Below the pieces are notes generated by a model that saw only the letters and a program-made list of their open reading frames with translations, did not search any database and was not told the origin of the DNA. From Candidatus Nanopelagicales bacterium (GTDB lineage Bacteria; Actinomycetota; Actinomycetes; Nanopelagicales; Nanopelagicaceae): a stretch of 64,000 nt of DNA. Below, piece after piece: positions 50,854 through 61,068 of the stretch. The stretch lies in NCBI GenBank assembly GCA_030834095.1, contig JAURGA010000001.1, positions 1 to 64,000 of the forward strand. The letters are read 5' to 3'. The translations under genes were made by a program, and so were the position numbers. The number at the start of each line of letters is the position of its first letter. The stretch's first letter is position 1.

Positions 50854-51966
50854 ATGAACGAAATCGAAATCGGACCAGGCAAGCGGGCCCGCGTAGGTTA
50901 TTCATTCGATGATATTGCAATAGTTCCTAGCCGACGAACCCGAGATCCAGAAGAAGTTTCGATTGCCTGGCAGATTGATGCCTACAAGTTCTCACTTCCA
51001 ATGATGGCAGCACCAATGGATTCTGTTGTGTCACCCGAAACTGCAATTACTATCGGAAAACTTGGTGGCCTTGGTGTTTTAAATCTTGAGGGACTTTGGA
51101 CTCGCCATGATGATCCAAGAATTCCACTTGGTGAAATTGCTTCAATGCCACAAGATAAAGCTATTCGCAGAATGCAGGAACTTTACTCACTGCCAATTCG
51201 ACCAGAATTAATTAAAGAGCGCATTGCCCAGATTCGTGCCGCAGGAGTAACTGTTGCGGCAGCACTTTCGCCTCAACGCACAGCAGAACATGCAAAGGCT
51301 GTTATTGATGCCGGCGTAGATATTTTCGTTATCCGTGGAACAACTGTTAGCGCTGAACATGTATCTGCCGAGATCGCGCCCCTTAATTTAAAGAAGTTTA
51401 TTTATGAATTAGATGTGCCGGTAATCGTTGGTGGATGTGCAACCGGAACTGGTGCTCTGCATCTAATGCGCGCAGGCGCAGCAGGTGTATTAGTTGGTTT
51501 TGGTGGTGGAGCCGCCCACACAACGCGTTCAGTACTGGGAATTGCAGTACCGATGGCATCAGCAGTTGCTGAAGTTGCATCAGCACGTCGAGATTACATG
51601 GATGAATCTGGTGGACGTTTTGTTCACGTAATTGCAGATGGATCTGTAGGAAAGTCTGGCGATATTGCAAAAGCTATTGCATGTGGCGCAGATGCAGTGA
51701 TGATGGGTTCACCACTTGCTAAAGCGGTTGAATCACCAGGAAAAGGCTGGCACTGGGGATCGGAAGCACATCATCTCGAATTACCTCGCGGCGACAGAGT
51801 TCAAGTTGGAACTGTCGGAAGCTTGGAAGAAATTCTCATCGGACCATCACATCTTGCTGATGGCAGCATGAATTTATTTGGCGCACTACGACGTGCAATG
51901 GCTACATCTGGCTACTCGGACCTCAAAGAGTTCCAGCGCGTTGAAGTTGTAATTGACCGTGTCTGA
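50854..51966 (+). CDS. guaB3: GuaB3, IMP dehydrogenase-related protein
   Basis: A 370-residue paralogue of IMP dehydrogenase found in Actinobacteria and cyanobacteria. It begins [20 protein letters not shown] and has the barrel with [15 protein letters not shown]. The loop where IMP dehydrogenase has its catalytic Cys reads [15 protein letters not shown] (about 213-228) with no Cys, so it should not act as a normal IMP dehydrogenase; related proteins have been linked to GMP reduction. It is tightly packed between guaB and guaA. Confidence 0.93.
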   Translation: MNEIEIGPGKRARVGYSFDDIAIVPSRRTRDPEEVSIAWQIDAYKFSLPMMAAPMDSVVSPETAITIGKLGGLGVLNLEGLWTRHDDPRIPLGEIASMPQDKAIRRMQELYSLPIRPELIKERIAQIRAAGVTVAAALSPQRTAEHAKAVIDAGVDIFVIRGTTVSAEHVSAEIAPLNLKKFIYELDVPVIVGGCATGTGALHLMRAGAAGVLVGFGGGAAHTTRSVLGIAVPMASAVAEVASARRDYMDESGGRFVHVIADGSVGKSGDIAKAIACGADAVMMGSPLAKAVESPGKGWHWGSEAHHLELPRGDRVQVGTVGSLEEILIGPSHLADGSMNLFGALRRAMATSGYSDLKEFQRVEVVIDRV

Positions 51967-53518
51967 TTCAAAGAATCAGGAACTAGTTTTAGTAGTTGAT
52001 TTTGGCGCTCAATACGCACAGTTAATTGCTCGTCGCGTTCGCCAAGCGCAGGTTTATTCTGAAATAGTTCCGTCATCAATGCCGATTGCAAAGATGTTAG
52101 AGAAAAACCCTAAAGCTATTATTTTATCTGGTGGACCTTCTAGTGTTTATGAAGCCGGTGCGCCAACTCTTGATTCCAAGATTTTTGAAGCCGGTATTCC
52201 AATCTTTGGAATTTGTTATGGTTTCCAGGTTATGGCCGCCGCGCTTGGAGGAGTAGTAACTAAGACTGGAAAATCAGAATTTGGTCGAACCACACTTACC
52301 CATAAATCGAATTCAAAATTATTGGCCGATCTACCAAAAGAGTTCAGTGTTTGGATGAGTCACGGCGACAGTGTCACAACCGCACCATCTGGATTTACAT
52401 CAACCGCAAGCACCAGTGACACTGAAATTGTTGCATTCGAAAATAGTGATGCCAAATTTGCTGGTGTGCAATTTCATCCTGAAGTTTTACATTCCGAAAA
52501 TGGCCAAGAAATTCTGCGTCGTTGGCTGATAGATGTTGTTGGATGCAAACCAACTTGGAATTCTGAAAATATTGTGATTTCTGAGGTTGAAAAGATTAAG
52601 AAACTTGTTGGAAGTGGAAACGTGCTTTGTGGTTTATCCGGTGGCGTGGATTCGGCGGTCGCCGCAGCCATCGTGCAAAAAGCGGTGGGCTCTCAACTGA
52701 CTTGCGTATTTGTAGACCACGGTTTACTTCGTGAAGGTGAAGCCGAACAAGTAGAGCGTGACTTTGTTGCATCAACTGGAATAACTCTCAAAGTTGTGGA
52801 TGCCAAGGAACGCTTCTTGAGCGCCCTTGCGGGTGTTACCGATCCGGAAACAAAGCGAAAAATTATTGGCACTGAATTTATTAGAGTATTTGAAGCTGCA
52901 GCTCGCGAAATTTCAGCAACCGAGCCAATTGATTTTCTGGTTCAAGGAACTTTGTATCCCGATGTTGTTGAATCTGGCGGTGGGGATGGCGCAGCAAATA
53001 TTAAGTCGCATCACAACGTAGGTGGCTTACCTGAAGATTTACAATTCAAATTAATTGAACCACTTCGCACTTTGTTTAAAGATGAAGTTCGTTATGCGGG
53101 CTTATCTCTGGGTTTGCCGGAAGAAATTATCTGGCGTCAGCCCTTCCCGGGACCTGGCCTAGCGATTCGAATAGTTGGCGAAGTGACTGAGAATAGACTT
53201 AGAATATTGCGAAAAGCTGATGCGATTGCCCGAAATGAATTGCGCATTGCAAATTTAGATCGGATAATTTGGCAGTGTCCAGTTGTTTTATTAGCTGATG
53301 TAAGAAGTGTAGGAGTCCAGGGCGATGGCCGAACTTATGGTCATCCAATTGTGCTTCGACCAGTTTCATCAGAGGATGCAATGACTGCAGATTGGAGTCG
53401 GATTCCATACGAAGTATTGGAGAAGATTTCAACTCGCATTACAAATGAAGTAAGTGAAGTAAATAGAGTAGCTCTCGATGTAACATCGAAGCCACCAGGG
53501 ACAATTGAGTGGGAATGA
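51959..53518 (+). CDS. guaA: GMP synthase, glutamine-hydrolysing
   Basis: Converts XMP to GMP, 519 residues from GTG 51959; an in-frame TTG at 51953 is less likely. The N-terminal class I glutaminase has [13 protein letters not shown] with the nucleophilic Cys and QFHPEV with His and Glu. The ATP pyrophosphatase domain has [13 protein letters not shown]. The C-terminal PPGTIEWE is the invariant end. The start overlaps guaB3 by eight bases. The bases coding for this end are duplicated just after the stop. Confidence 0.96.
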   Translation: MSDSKNQELVLVVDFGAQYAQLIARRVRQAQVYSEIVPSSMPIAKMLEKNPKAIILSGGPSSVYEAGAPTLDSKIFEAGIPIFGICYGFQVMAAALGGVVTKTGKSEFGRTTLTHKSNSKLLADLPKEFSVWMSHGDSVTTAPSGFTSTASTSDTEIVAFENSDAKFAGVQFHPEVLHSENGQEILRRWLIDVVGCKPTWNSENIVISEVEKIKKLVGSGNVLCGLSGGVDSAVAAAIVQKAVGSQLTCVFVDHGLLREGEAEQVERDFVASTGITLKVVDAKERFLSALAGVTDPETKRKIIGTEFIRVFEAAAREISATEPIDFLVQGTLYPDVVESGGGDGAANIKSHHNVGGLPEDLQFKLIEPLRTLFKDEVRYAGLSLGLPEEIIWRQPFPGPGLAIRIVGEVTENRLRILRKADAIARNELRIANLDRIIWQCPVVLLADVRSVGVQGDGRTYGHPIVLRPVSSEDAMTADWSRIPYEVLEKISTRITNEVSEVNRVALDVTSKPPGTIEWE

Positions 53519-53545
53519 TTGAGTGGGAATGATTGAATGGGAAAG
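53504..53545 (+). repeat. 14-bp tandem repeat across the guaA stop
   Basis: ATTGAGTGGGAATG occurs exactly twice (53504-53517 and 53518-53531), then once more with changes (ATTGAATGGGAAAG, 53532-53545). The first unit encodes the conserved IEWE end of GuaA plus part of its stop codon; the later units are non-coding or form an extended start of the cyclophilin frame. Confidence 0.85.
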
Positions 53546-53557
53546 ATTGGAGATAAT

Positions 53558-54262
53558 GTGCAGATGAGACGAGTCAGCCGTTCAATAACCTTTACAGTTG
53601 TTGCCGCTTTTAGTCTCTCGCTATTTGCGGTATCTCCGGCAAGCGCTGAAAAGAGGGCAAAGAATGGAAAGAAAGTTAGCCAAATAAATAAAGTGCAATC
53701 AATCTGCAAGCCAACTAAAGCTGTTGGTCACAAGCCAATGAAGCTTCCGGTCCCAGAAGTTAAGAGGCCATATGTAAATCGAACTTTTACTCTGATAACA
53801 AACTGTGGCGAGATTAAGATCCAAGCAGATGGAGTAAGTGCGCCGCTCACTGTAATTTCAATGTCTTACTTAGCGAATAAAGGGTTTTTTAATAAATCGC
53901 CATGTCATCGCTTAACAACGCGGGGGATATTTGTTCTGCAATGCGGTGATCCTTCAGGCACAGGTTCGGGAGGTCCGGCCTACACAGCGCCCGATGAGAA
54001 TCTTCCAAGGGGAATTGGGAATATTTATCCTGCAGGTTCGGTAGCGATGGCAAATTCTGGACCAGGAACAAATGGCAGCCAATTTTTTATTGTTTATGAT
54101 GACAACTCTAGACTTGGCCCTAATTACACCTTATGGGGCAGAGTTGTTAAGGGCTTAGACATTGTGAAAGCAGTAGCCGCACGTGGTTCTAATAATTCAA
54201 ACGGACCCGGAGATGGTGCACCAAACCAGCCGATTGCAATCGAAAAAGCTGTAGCTCGTTAA
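53558..54262 (+). CDS. Exported cyclophilin-type peptidyl-prolyl isomerase
   Basis: About 234 residues from the GTG at 53558, chosen because TTGGAG stands five bases before it; ATGs at 53537 and 53564 are alternatives, the first lying in the repeat. A signal peptide (FTVVAAFSLSLFAV core, cleavage after SPASA) leads to a linker rich in Lys, then the cyclophilin domain with FTLITNCGEIKIQ, CHRLT carrying the catalytic Arg, LQCGDPSGTGSGGP and NGSQFFIVYDD. It would assist folding outside the membrane. It ends base-to-base with the convergent PIG-L gene. Confidence 0.9.
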   Translation: MQMRRVSRSITFTVVAAFSLSLFAVSPASAEKRAKNGKKVSQINKVQSICKPTKAVGHKPMKLPVPEVKRPYVNRTFTLITNCGEIKIQADGVSAPLTVISMSYLANKGFFNKSPCHRLTTRGIFVLQCGDPSGTGSGGPAYTAPDENLPRGIGNIYPAGSVAMANSGPGTNGSQFFIVYDDNSRLGPNYTLWGRVVKGLDIVKAVAARGSNNSNGPGDGAPNQPIAIEKAVAR

Positions 54263-54988
54263 TTAATCGCTAGAAACTATTTTAAATATTTCAACTAATC
54301 TTCCATCAGGCAGATTATGCAACTTTGCATTTTTCTCGCCCCATTCGCGCAACATATTTTCTAGATTTGGATTATGTGCAGTCTGGCTCACATGTGCATG
54401 CAATGCAGCAATCTTCCTATCGAAAGTATCAGTCACATCAACAACGTGATCGGGTGTGTGGTGAGACATCACCCAAAGTTCCTGAACCCGCCAAGGCTCT
54501 AAGCCCTCATTCTTTAGTAAATCCTCAAAGGCAAATGGATTTCTGGCATCTGGATAGACGGCTTGAATTGCAGCTTCTCCTGCTGCCATGTGATCTGGAT
54601 GGCTTGCAAATAACCGATCCCAATTCCGCTCGGGACTTTGGACCAACATCCGCTGTGGTCTGCTCTTTCTAATTTCACGCACAATTTGTTTACGCAATTC
54701 AATAGTTGGAACTAACCAGCCATCGCGATGATTTAAAAATTCGATATTCGTAACGCCTAAAATTTTTCCAGCATCACGCTGCTCTTTCTGTCTGATCTTA
54801 GGCATTTCTTCACGTGGAACATCAGGATCTTCGCCGCCTTGATCACCGTTGGTGCAGATGCAATATGAAACTTCGATTCCTCGCGCCGTCCATTGTGCAA
54901 TAGTTCCGGCGGCTCCAAAATCAAGGTCATCCGGATGCGCAGTAACGACTAAAACACGTTCAATTTCAGAATCATCTAAAGGAGGCAT
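54263..54988 (-). CDS. PIG-L/LmbE-family zinc deacetylase, MshB-like
   Basis: A 241-residue zinc-dependent deacetylase. Metal and catalytic residues are in TAHPDDLDFGAAG (His18, Asp20, Asp21) and SHPDH (His130, Asp132, His133). In Actinobacteria close family members are MshB, which deacetylates GlcNAc-inositol in mycothiol synthesis, and the amidase Mca; this sequence does not by itself separate them, and other sugar deacetylases are possible. It is divergent from pcrA, and its ATG has TAAGAT six bases upstream, implying a leaderless mRNA. Confidence 0.85.
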   Translation of the reverse strand: MPPLDDSEIERVLVVTAHPDDLDFGAAGTIAQWTARGIEVSYCICTNGDQGGEDPDVPREEMPKIRQKEQRDAGKILGVTNIEFLNHRDGWLVPTIELRKQIVREIRKSRPQRMLVQSPERNWDRLFASHPDHMAAGEAAIQAVYPDARNPFAFEDLLKNEGLEPWRVQELWVMSHHTPDHVVDVTDTFDRKIAALHAHVSQTAHNPNLENMLREWGEKNAKLHNLPDGRLVEIFKIVSSD

Positions 54989-54994
54989 TACCCA

Positions 54995-55000
54995 ATCTTA
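54995..55000 (-). promoter_or_regulatory. -10 box for leaderless PIG-L deacetylase gene
   Basis: On the minus strand TAAGAT is followed by six bases and the ATG at 54988. Its -35 position falls in the dyad at 55012-55035. Confidence 0.5.
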
Positions 55001-55011
55001 GGAGACTTCCA

Positions 55012-55035
55012 CACATTATGTGTACCGATAATGTG
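55012..55035. promoter_or_regulatory. Inverted repeat at divergent promoters
   Basis: CACATTAT (55012-55019) and ATAATGTG (55028-55035) are exact inverted copies separated by eight bases. The centre (55019-55024) is the -35 position of both the minus-strand deacetylase promoter and the plus-strand pcrA promoter. This is the form of a repressor or activator site; it does not resemble the actinobacterial LexA box. Confidence 0.5.
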
Positions 55036-55041
55036 AGTCGT

Positions 55042-55047
55042 TAGACT
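55042..55047 (+). promoter_or_regulatory. -10 box for leaderless pcrA
   Basis: TAGACT lies exactly six bases before the ATG of pcrA, the same arrangement as at guaB. Confidence 0.5.
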
Positions 55048-55053
55048 CCGTCT

Positions 55054-57279
55054 ATGTCAGCAGAATCGCTAGTAAATGGCTTAAACCGGCAGCAGCAAGC
55101 TGCTGTGATTCACCAAGGTTCGCCACTGCTTGTCGTGGCCGGAGCCGGGTCTGGGAAGACCCGAGTTTTAACTAGACGGATTGCTTATTTACTTGGGCAA
55201 CGCGGAGTTAATCCTTATGAAGTTTTAGCAATTACCTTCACAAATAAAGCAGCAGCAGAAATGAAAGAGCGAGTCGCCGAACTTGTTGGCGATCGCGCAA
55301 GGTCGATGTGGGTTTCAACATTCCATTCAGCTTGCGTTCGAATACTGCGCCAAGAAGCGGCAAAGCTTGGCTATTCAAATTCCTTTACGATTTATGATTC
55401 ATCTGACAGTTTGCGACTGATTACCTTAGTAATGAAAGATATGAATTTAGATATCAAGCGCTATGCTCCAAGGGCGGTCGCTGGGCTGATATCTCAAGCC
55501 AAGAATGAATTACAGGGACCAGCAGATTTTGTGCAATCAGCAGATAATCAATTCAATGAAGTGGTTGCCGAAGTTTTTGCGCATTATCAAAGGCGATTAA
55601 TCAGCGCTAATGCTATGGATTTTGATGATTTGATTGGCAGGACTGTAGAGATATTGCAACGCAATCCAGAGAGTCGCCAGCGATATCGATCGCGTTTTAG
55701 ACATGTGCTTGTTGACGAGTATCAGGATACAAATCACGCACAATATATGTTAATTAAAGAGTTAGTAGGAACTGAAGGTGAAGGAATTCCGTTAGCTGAA
55801 TTATGTGTAGTTGGAGATGCAGATCAATCTATCTATGCATTCCGTGGAGCGAACATTAGAAATATTCTGCAATTTGAGGCCGACTATCCAAGTGCAAAAA
55901 CAATTCTTCTTGAACAGAATTATCGATCTACTCAAAACATCCTTTCGGCTGCAAATGCAGTGATTTCAAATAATGAGGGTCGCAAGGCTAAGAACTTATG
56001 GTCAGAGTCTGGATCCGGTTCAAAGATAACTGGTTATGTGGCAGAGAGCGAACATGATGAAGCGAACCATGTGGTCACTGAAATTAGTCGACTGCGTAAT
56101 GAGAATATTTCACAGCCAGGGGAGGCGGCAATCTTTTACCGAACCAATGCGCAATCACGTGTTTTTGAAGAAACCTTCTTGCGTTCCTCAATTCCCTACA
56201 AAGTTGTCGGCGGTGTGCGATTTTACGAACGTAAAGAGGTAAAGGATTTCCTTGCATATTTAAGAGTCTTAGTTAATAGCGAAGATGAAATTTCCCTACG
56301 AAGAATCATTAATACTCCAAAGCGGGGGATTGGCGATCGTGCACTAGATACCGTCGATTTATTTGCTAAAGACGCAGGTATCTCGTTCTGGAGCGCACTA
56401 AATCGGGCATCAGAAGTTCCGAGTATTCCCACCAGATCTATTACTGCAATCAATGATTTTGTTCATTTAATCACTTCGCTAACCGTCCTTGTCGAGGCAA
56501 AGAGCCGACCATCGATAATCGCCCAGGCAGTTCTAGAGCAATCAGGTTTATTAAACGAGCTCGAGAAGAGTGATGACTTGCAGGATGAAAGTCGGGTTGA
56601 AAACTTACAAGAATTAGTATCGGTTGCCGTTGAATATGAAGAGGGCGAAGTTGAAGTTGGTGAAGAGATTTCGTTACTAGGCTTTTTAGAGAACGTATCA
56701 CTTGTCGCAGATTCAGATCAGATTCCAGATGGTGAAGATCATGGTGGAGTTGTCACCTTGATGACTCTGCATACTGCAAAGGGGTTGGAATTTCCTACAG
56801 TTTTTCTTACCGGTATGGAGGAAGGAATTTTTCCACACTCTAGAACTTTGGGAGATCGCGAAGAGATTGAAGAAGAACGAAGACTTGCATATGTTGGCCT
56901 AACAAGAGCGCGTGAGCGGTTATATGTTTCAAGATCTGAATATCGAAGTTCGTGGGGCGCACCAACTTACAACCCACCTTCTCGTTTTCTTGCAGAAATT
57001 CCAGATGAAGTTATCGAATGGAATGAACATGCACCTGCACCTTCTCGTGCCAGTGTTCTTAAGACTTCACACTTCACTCCGGCGCCACGAGCTACGGGGC
57101 GAAAGGCTTCGACAACTATGGTCTTAGTAACTGGAGATCGTGTGTCACATGACACATTTGGTTTAGGGACTGTAGTTGCGGTTGTTGGCGACGGTGATCG
57201 CGCGGAAGCTACGATTAATTTTGGCTCGCTCGGCGAAAAAAGGTTGTTGCTCCGTTATGCGCCGGTAGAGAAGCTCTAA
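55054..57279 (+). CDS. pcrA: ATP-dependent DNA helicase PcrA/UvrD
   Basis: Superfamily 1A 3'-5' helicase used in repair and replication, 741 residues. Motif Ia/Walker A is VVAGAGSGKTRVLTRR, motif II VDEYQDTNHAQY, motif III GDADQSIYAFRGAN, motif IV LEQNYRST, and motif V-VI are TLHTAKGLEFPTVFLTGMEE and YVGLTRARERLY. The last 60 residues (GDRVSHDTFGLGTVVAV) are the C-terminal tudor-like domain that contacts RNA polymerase in PcrA/UvrD. sucC follows after 68 bases, an order also seen in Mycobacterium. Confidence 0.96.
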   Translation: MSAESLVNGLNRQQQAAVIHQGSPLLVVAGAGSGKTRVLTRRIAYLLGQRGVNPYEVLAITFTNKAAAEMKERVAELVGDRARSMWVSTFHSACVRILRQEAAKLGYSNSFTIYDSSDSLRLITLVMKDMNLDIKRYAPRAVAGLISQAKNELQGPADFVQSADNQFNEVVAEVFAHYQRRLISANAMDFDDLIGRTVEILQRNPESRQRYRSRFRHVLVDEYQDTNHAQYMLIKELVGTEGEGIPLAELCVVGDADQSIYAFRGANIRNILQFEADYPSAKTILLEQNYRSTQNILSAANAVISNNEGRKAKNLWSESGSGSKITGYVAESEHDEANHVVTEISRLRNENISQPGEAAIFYRTNAQSRVFEETFLRSSIPYKVVGGVRFYERKEVKDFLAYLRVLVNSEDEISLRRIINTPKRGIGDRALDTVDLFAKDAGISFWSALNRASEVPSIPTRSITAINDFVHLITSLTVLVEAKSRPSIIAQAVLEQSGLLNELEKSDDLQDESRVENLQELVSVAVEYEEGEVEVGEEISLLGFLENVSLVADSDQIPDGEDHGGVVTLMTLHTAKGLEFPTVFLTGMEEGIFPHSRTLGDREEIEEERRLAYVGLTRARERLYVSRSEYRSSWGAPTYNPPSRFLAEIPDEVIEWNEHAPAPSRASVLKTSHFTPAPRATGRKASTTMVLVTGDRVSHDTFGLGTVVAVVGDGDRAEATINFGSLGEKRLLLRYAPVEKL

Positions 57280-57347
57280 TTAACCACTAAGATTTTGCCT
57301 ATTCGCAAGCACTAAAAATTTGCAATGATTAATGGACGGGGAAACTA

Positions 57348-58508
57348 ATGGATCTCTTTGAGTATCAAGCTCGAGATCTTTTTGAATCACATGGTGTTCC
57401 AGTATTAGGTGGCGCAGTTGCGTTCACACCTGAGGAAGCCGAAGCAGCTGCCGCATCAATGGGTGGCCGCGTGGTCGTAAAAGCTCAAGTAAAAGTTGGC
57501 GGTCGCGGAAAAGCTGGTGGCGTAAAGCTTGCAGAAAGCGCAGCAGATGCCCGAGAAAAAGCTGCAGCAATTCTTGGAATGGATATCAAAGGCCACACAG
57601 TTCACAAAGTAATGATTGCGCAAGCTGCGCCAATTGAAGCTGAGTATTACTTGGCAATTCTCTTAGATCGCGCAAACCGAAACTTCCTGGTTATGGCATC
57701 AGTTGCTGGTGGTATGGAAATTGAAGAAGTTGCACATAAGACTCCAGAGAAGTTAGCTCGAATTGGTATTGATCCAAATGTTGGAATTTCAAAAGATAAA
57801 GCTCGCGAAATTATCTTGGCTGGACAATTCCCCGTAGATGTAGTTGATCAAGTAGTTGAGGTTCTTCTCAAGTTGTGGGCCGCATTTGTTGCAGAAGATG
57901 CAACTCTTATGGAGATCAATCCACTCGTTAAAACTAGCGATGGAAAAGTTGTTGCACTAGATGGCAAAGTAACTCTTGATGACAGTGCAGATTTTCGTCA
58001 CCCAAGCCATGAAGATCTAATTGATCACGCAGCAGCAAATCCACTCGAAGCTGCAGCTAAAGCTAAGAATCTCAATTATGTAAAGCTTGATGGCCAAGTC
58101 GGAATCATCGGCAACGGAGCAGGCCTAGTAATGAGCACTCTCGATGTTGTTGCTTATGCCGGCGAAAAGTTTGGTGTTAAACCAGCAAACTTCCTAGATA
58201 TTGGCGGAGGTGCATCAGCGCAGGTTATGGCAGATGGCCTAGGGATTATTCTCGGCGACCCTGATGTTCGAAGTGTTTTTGTAAATGTCTTTGGCGGAAT
58301 CACTGCTTGTGACGCTGTCGCTAATGGAATTGTTCAGGCGCTAACAATGCTTGGTGCCCAAGCAACTAAACCAATCGTCGTTCGCCTAGATGGAAACAAT
58401 GTAATTGAAGGTCGTCGCATTCTTAATGAAGCGGCGCACCCACTAATTCAGCAGCTCGAAACTATGGATGGCGCAGCAGCACGCGCTGCAGAATTGGCGG
58501 CAAAGTAA
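57348..58508 (+). CDS. sucC: Succinate-CoA ligase, beta subunit
   Basis: ADP-forming subunit of the TCA-cycle ligase, 386 residues. It starts [19 protein letters not shown] and has the ATP-grasp domain with [18 protein letters not shown], then MEINPLVKT and the C-terminal [17 protein letters not shown] and [27 protein letters not shown] site precedes the ATG. The stop overlaps sucD (TAATG). Confidence 0.97.
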   Translation: MDLFEYQARDLFESHGVPVLGGAVAFTPEEAEAAAASMGGRVVVKAQVKVGGRGKAGGVKLAESAADAREKAAAILGMDIKGHTVHKVMIAQAAPIEAEYYLAILLDRANRNFLVMASVAGGMEIEEVAHKTPEKLARIGIDPNVGISKDKAREIILAGQFPVDVVDQVVEVLLKLWAAFVAEDATLMEINPLVKTSDGKVVALDGKVTLDDSADFRHPSHEDLIDHAAANPLEAAAKAKNLNYVKLDGQVGIIGNGAGLVMSTLDVVAYAGEKFGVKPANFLDIGGGASAQVMADGLGIILGDPDVRSVFVNVFGGITACDAVANGIVQALTMLGAQATKPIVVRLDGNNVIEGRRILNEAAHPLIQQLETMDGAAARAAELAAK

Positions 58509-59395
58509 TGGCTATTTTCATTAATGAAAACACCAAAGTTCTAGTTCAGGGGATGACTGGATCTGAAGGAACCAAGCACACTGCCAGAATGATTAAGTCC
58601 GGAACCAAGATTGTCGGTGGTGTTACTCCAGGCAAGGGCGGACAGAGCGTCGAAATCGAAGGCGTCACACTTCCGGTTTTCAATAGTGTTACTGAAGCAG
58701 TTGCCGCAACCGGTGCGAATGCATCTGTTGTGTTCGTTCCACCAAAGTTTGCAAAGGCTGCGGTTATTGATGCGATTGATGCAAAATTGCCACTAGTCGT
58801 TGTAATCACTGAGGGAATTCCAGTTCATGATTCAGCAGCTTTCTACGCTTACGCTGTTGAGAAAGGAACAACTCGTTTAGTTGGGCCAAACTGTCCAGGA
58901 CTTATAAGTCCCGGAAAATCAAATATCGGAATTATTCCAGCGGACATCACAGGTCCAGGTCGTATTGGTTTAGTTTCTAAATCAGGAACACTTACTTACC
59001 AAATGATGTACGAACTTCGTGACTTCGGCTTTAGTACCGCAGTTGGTATCGGTGGAGACCCAATCATCGGAACAACTCACATTGATTGTCTGCGCGCATT
59101 CCAAGATGACCCAGATACTGATGCAATTGTCATGATTGGTGAAATCGGCGGAGATGCTGAGGAGCGAGCCGCAGCCTTTATTGGTGAATATGTAACAAAG
59201 CCAGTAGTTGGTTATGTTGCAGGCTTCACTGCACCAGAAGGAAAAACTATGGGACATGCCGGCGCAATCGTTTCTGGATCATCCGGAACAGCTGCTGCTA
59301 AGCAGAGTGCACTTGAAGCTGTTGGCGTGAAAGTAGGGAAGACACCGAGTGAGACCGCGCAGCTAATGCGCGATATCTTAAATAATAAAGGTTAA
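58508..59395 (+). CDS. sucD: Succinate-CoA ligase, alpha subunit
   Basis: CoA-binding subunit, 295 residues. [17 protein letters not shown] and GVTPGKGG form the CoA fold, [19 protein letters not shown] follows, and His250 in [14 protein letters not shown] is the phosphorylated His. It overlaps sucC by one base and is followed by the perM-like gene after five bases. Confidence 0.97.
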   Translation: MAIFINENTKVLVQGMTGSEGTKHTARMIKSGTKIVGGVTPGKGGQSVEIEGVTLPVFNSVTEAVAATGANASVVFVPPKFAKAAVIDAIDAKLPLVVVITEGIPVHDSAAFYAYAVEKGTTRLVGPNCPGLISPGKSNIGIIPADITGPGRIGLVSKSGTLTYQMMYELRDFGFSTAVGIGGDPIIGTTHIDCLRAFQDDPDTDAIVMIGEIGGDAEERAAAFIGEYVTKPVVGYVAGFTAPEGKTMGHAGAIVSGSSGTAAAKQSALEAVGVKVGKTPSETAQLMRDILNNKG

Positions 59396-59400
59396 CTAAC

Positions 59401-60498
59401 TTGAGCCGCATCCTGCTGATTGCTTTTCAACAGGCGCTGCGCAGTGTGGCCTTAATTCTGCTTCCCTTGAGCTTTATCACGCTCTTTGCCTGGTCCACCG
59501 CAGGAAGTGCAACTGGAAATACCTCTGATCCAATTCGGGCTGCGATTTGGATGTGGCTAGGCAGTCACTTAGTTCCATTTGAGCTATCCCTCTCCGCAGG
59601 TTTTTCAAGTGGCGCACTTTCTTATCTTCCAATTGGCGCGGCAATATTTCCGTGGCTAGCGATTCGAAGTGGCTACAAGCGAGCAAGTGAATTCTCGAAT
59701 AACTCTAGGGGCTCACGAACTTTCGTAATATTTTTCTATACTGCGATCGCGGCCATTGCAGCAACTCTTAGCCAGAGCGAAAATATAAAGCCGAACCTAC
59801 TTTTAACCCCAGTATTTGTTCTCTTTTTGGGACTAAGTGCGACACTAAATTACCAAGGTAATTTCTTCCAAAAATTTAAGTTCATTACTTTTACATTCAT
59901 CTCACTTTTGGGACTATCAATTCTGGCAATAGGAATTTCCTTGGTTCTGCACTTTGAAATTGTTAAATCATTGGCGATCGTGATTCAACCAGGAATCATG
60001 GGCGGAATTCTATTTACAATTTTACAATTACTTTATCTACCAAATTTTGCACTAGCAGGCCTCTCATACTTCTTCGGCCCAGGATTCTCTATCGGGCTTG
60101 GAACTCTGATTTCACCGGTAACACTAGATATAAATTCGCTTCCAGCGATTCCATTACTTGGTTCACTTCCAACATCAGAATATCCACTAGTCCTAATTGC
60201 TTTGGTTGTTCCAGTCCTAATTCTTGCTTTAAACCAGTTAATGATTTCGCTAGCGCATAATGAATTTAGAGTTCGGCAAAAAGAGATTATGTTCAGCGTA
60301 ATCCCATTTTTAATCTTGCTAACCCTCTTCTCATTTTTAGCAGGTGGCACACTTCTCACTCAAGATATGCACCCAGTGGGAGTTACTTGGTGGAAACTTC
60401 CAGCAATATTCGGAGCCATTCAGATACTAATTTTAATTTTTGGCCTGTATCTACCTAAGTTGGTTAAGTCATTTAGATCATCTAAGAGGGAAATCTAA
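59401..60498 (+). CDS. perM: PerM-like integral membrane protein (DUF6350)
   Basis: A 365-residue protein with about nine or ten membrane helices. Position between sucD and purN is the same as that of mycobacterial PerM (Rv0955), a protein tied to cell division and persistence, and the hydrophobic pattern with few charged loops agrees. Sequence similarity itself is weak by eye, so the name rests mostly on context. The start is TTG 59401 with AAAGG nine bases upstream; no earlier ATG or GTG is available after the sucD stop. purN begins directly after the stop. Confidence 0.78.
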   Translation: MSRILLIAFQQALRSVALILLPLSFITLFAWSTAGSATGNTSDPIRAAIWMWLGSHLVPFELSLSAGFSSGALSYLPIGAAIFPWLAIRSGYKRASEFSNNSRGSRTFVIFFYTAIAAIAATLSQSENIKPNLLLTPVFVLFLGLSATLNYQGNFFQKFKFITFTFISLLGLSILAIGISLVLHFEIVKSLAIVIQPGIMGGILFTILQLLYLPNFALAGLSYFFGPGFSIGLGTLISPVTLDINSLPAIPLLGSLPTSEYPLVLIALVVPVLILALNQLMISLAHNEFRVRQKEIMFSVIPFLILLTLFSFLAGGTLLTQDMHPVGVTWWKLPAIFGAIQILILIFGLYLPKLVKSFRSSKREI

Positions 60499-61068
60499 AT
60501 GCGCATTGTTATATTGGCCTCTGGAAATGGTTCACTTGCGCAATCGATTATTGATGCAAAGCAAACAGGAGCATTGGACTTAGAAATCCTCGAGCTAATT
60601 TCAGATAAAGAATGTGTAGCTATTGAACGAGCAAAGTCAGCAGGCATCGCCACACAATGTTTACCCATACTTGAGCATCGATCAACTTGGGATAACCAAA
60701 TATTTGAAGCTGTTTTGCGATTAAATCCTGACCTAGTTGTGAGCGTTGGGTTCATGCGGATTTTGGCTGCGCCATTTGTTTCTAAGTTTCCAACTATTAA
60801 TACACATCCCGCTTTGCTACCTAATTTTCCGGGTGCCCATGCGGTTAGAAATGCATTGGATTCGGGAGTTGAAGTAACTGGTTCAACCGTGCATTGGGTA
60901 GATGCGGGGATTGATACCGGAGCCATAATCCGGCAGCAAGAAGTCGCAGTTCTGCCACAAGATGATGAGGCAAGCCTTCATGAACGCATTAAGATTGTGG
61001 AACGATCGCTCATAGTTGAGACTCTTCAACGTTTTATTGCTGATGGAATACCAAGGCGGAATCAATGA
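60499..61068 (+). CDS. purN: Phosphoribosylglycinamide formyltransferase
   Basis: Third step of purine synthesis, using 10-formyl-tetrahydrofolate, 189 residues. [17 protein letters not shown] is the phosphate loop, [17 protein letters not shown] holds the catalytic Asn and His, and the Asp is in [14 protein letters not shown]. It follows perM with no gap and overlaps purH by four bases (ATGA). Confidence 0.96.
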   Translation: MRIVILASGNGSLAQSIIDAKQTGALDLEILELISDKECVAIERAKSAGIATQCLPILEHRSTWDNQIFEAVLRLNPDLVVSVGFMRILAAPFVSKFPTINTHPALLPNFPGAHAVRNALDSGVEVTGSTVHWVDAGIDTGAIIRQQEVAVLPQDDEASLHERIKIVERSLIVETLQRFIADGIPRRNQ

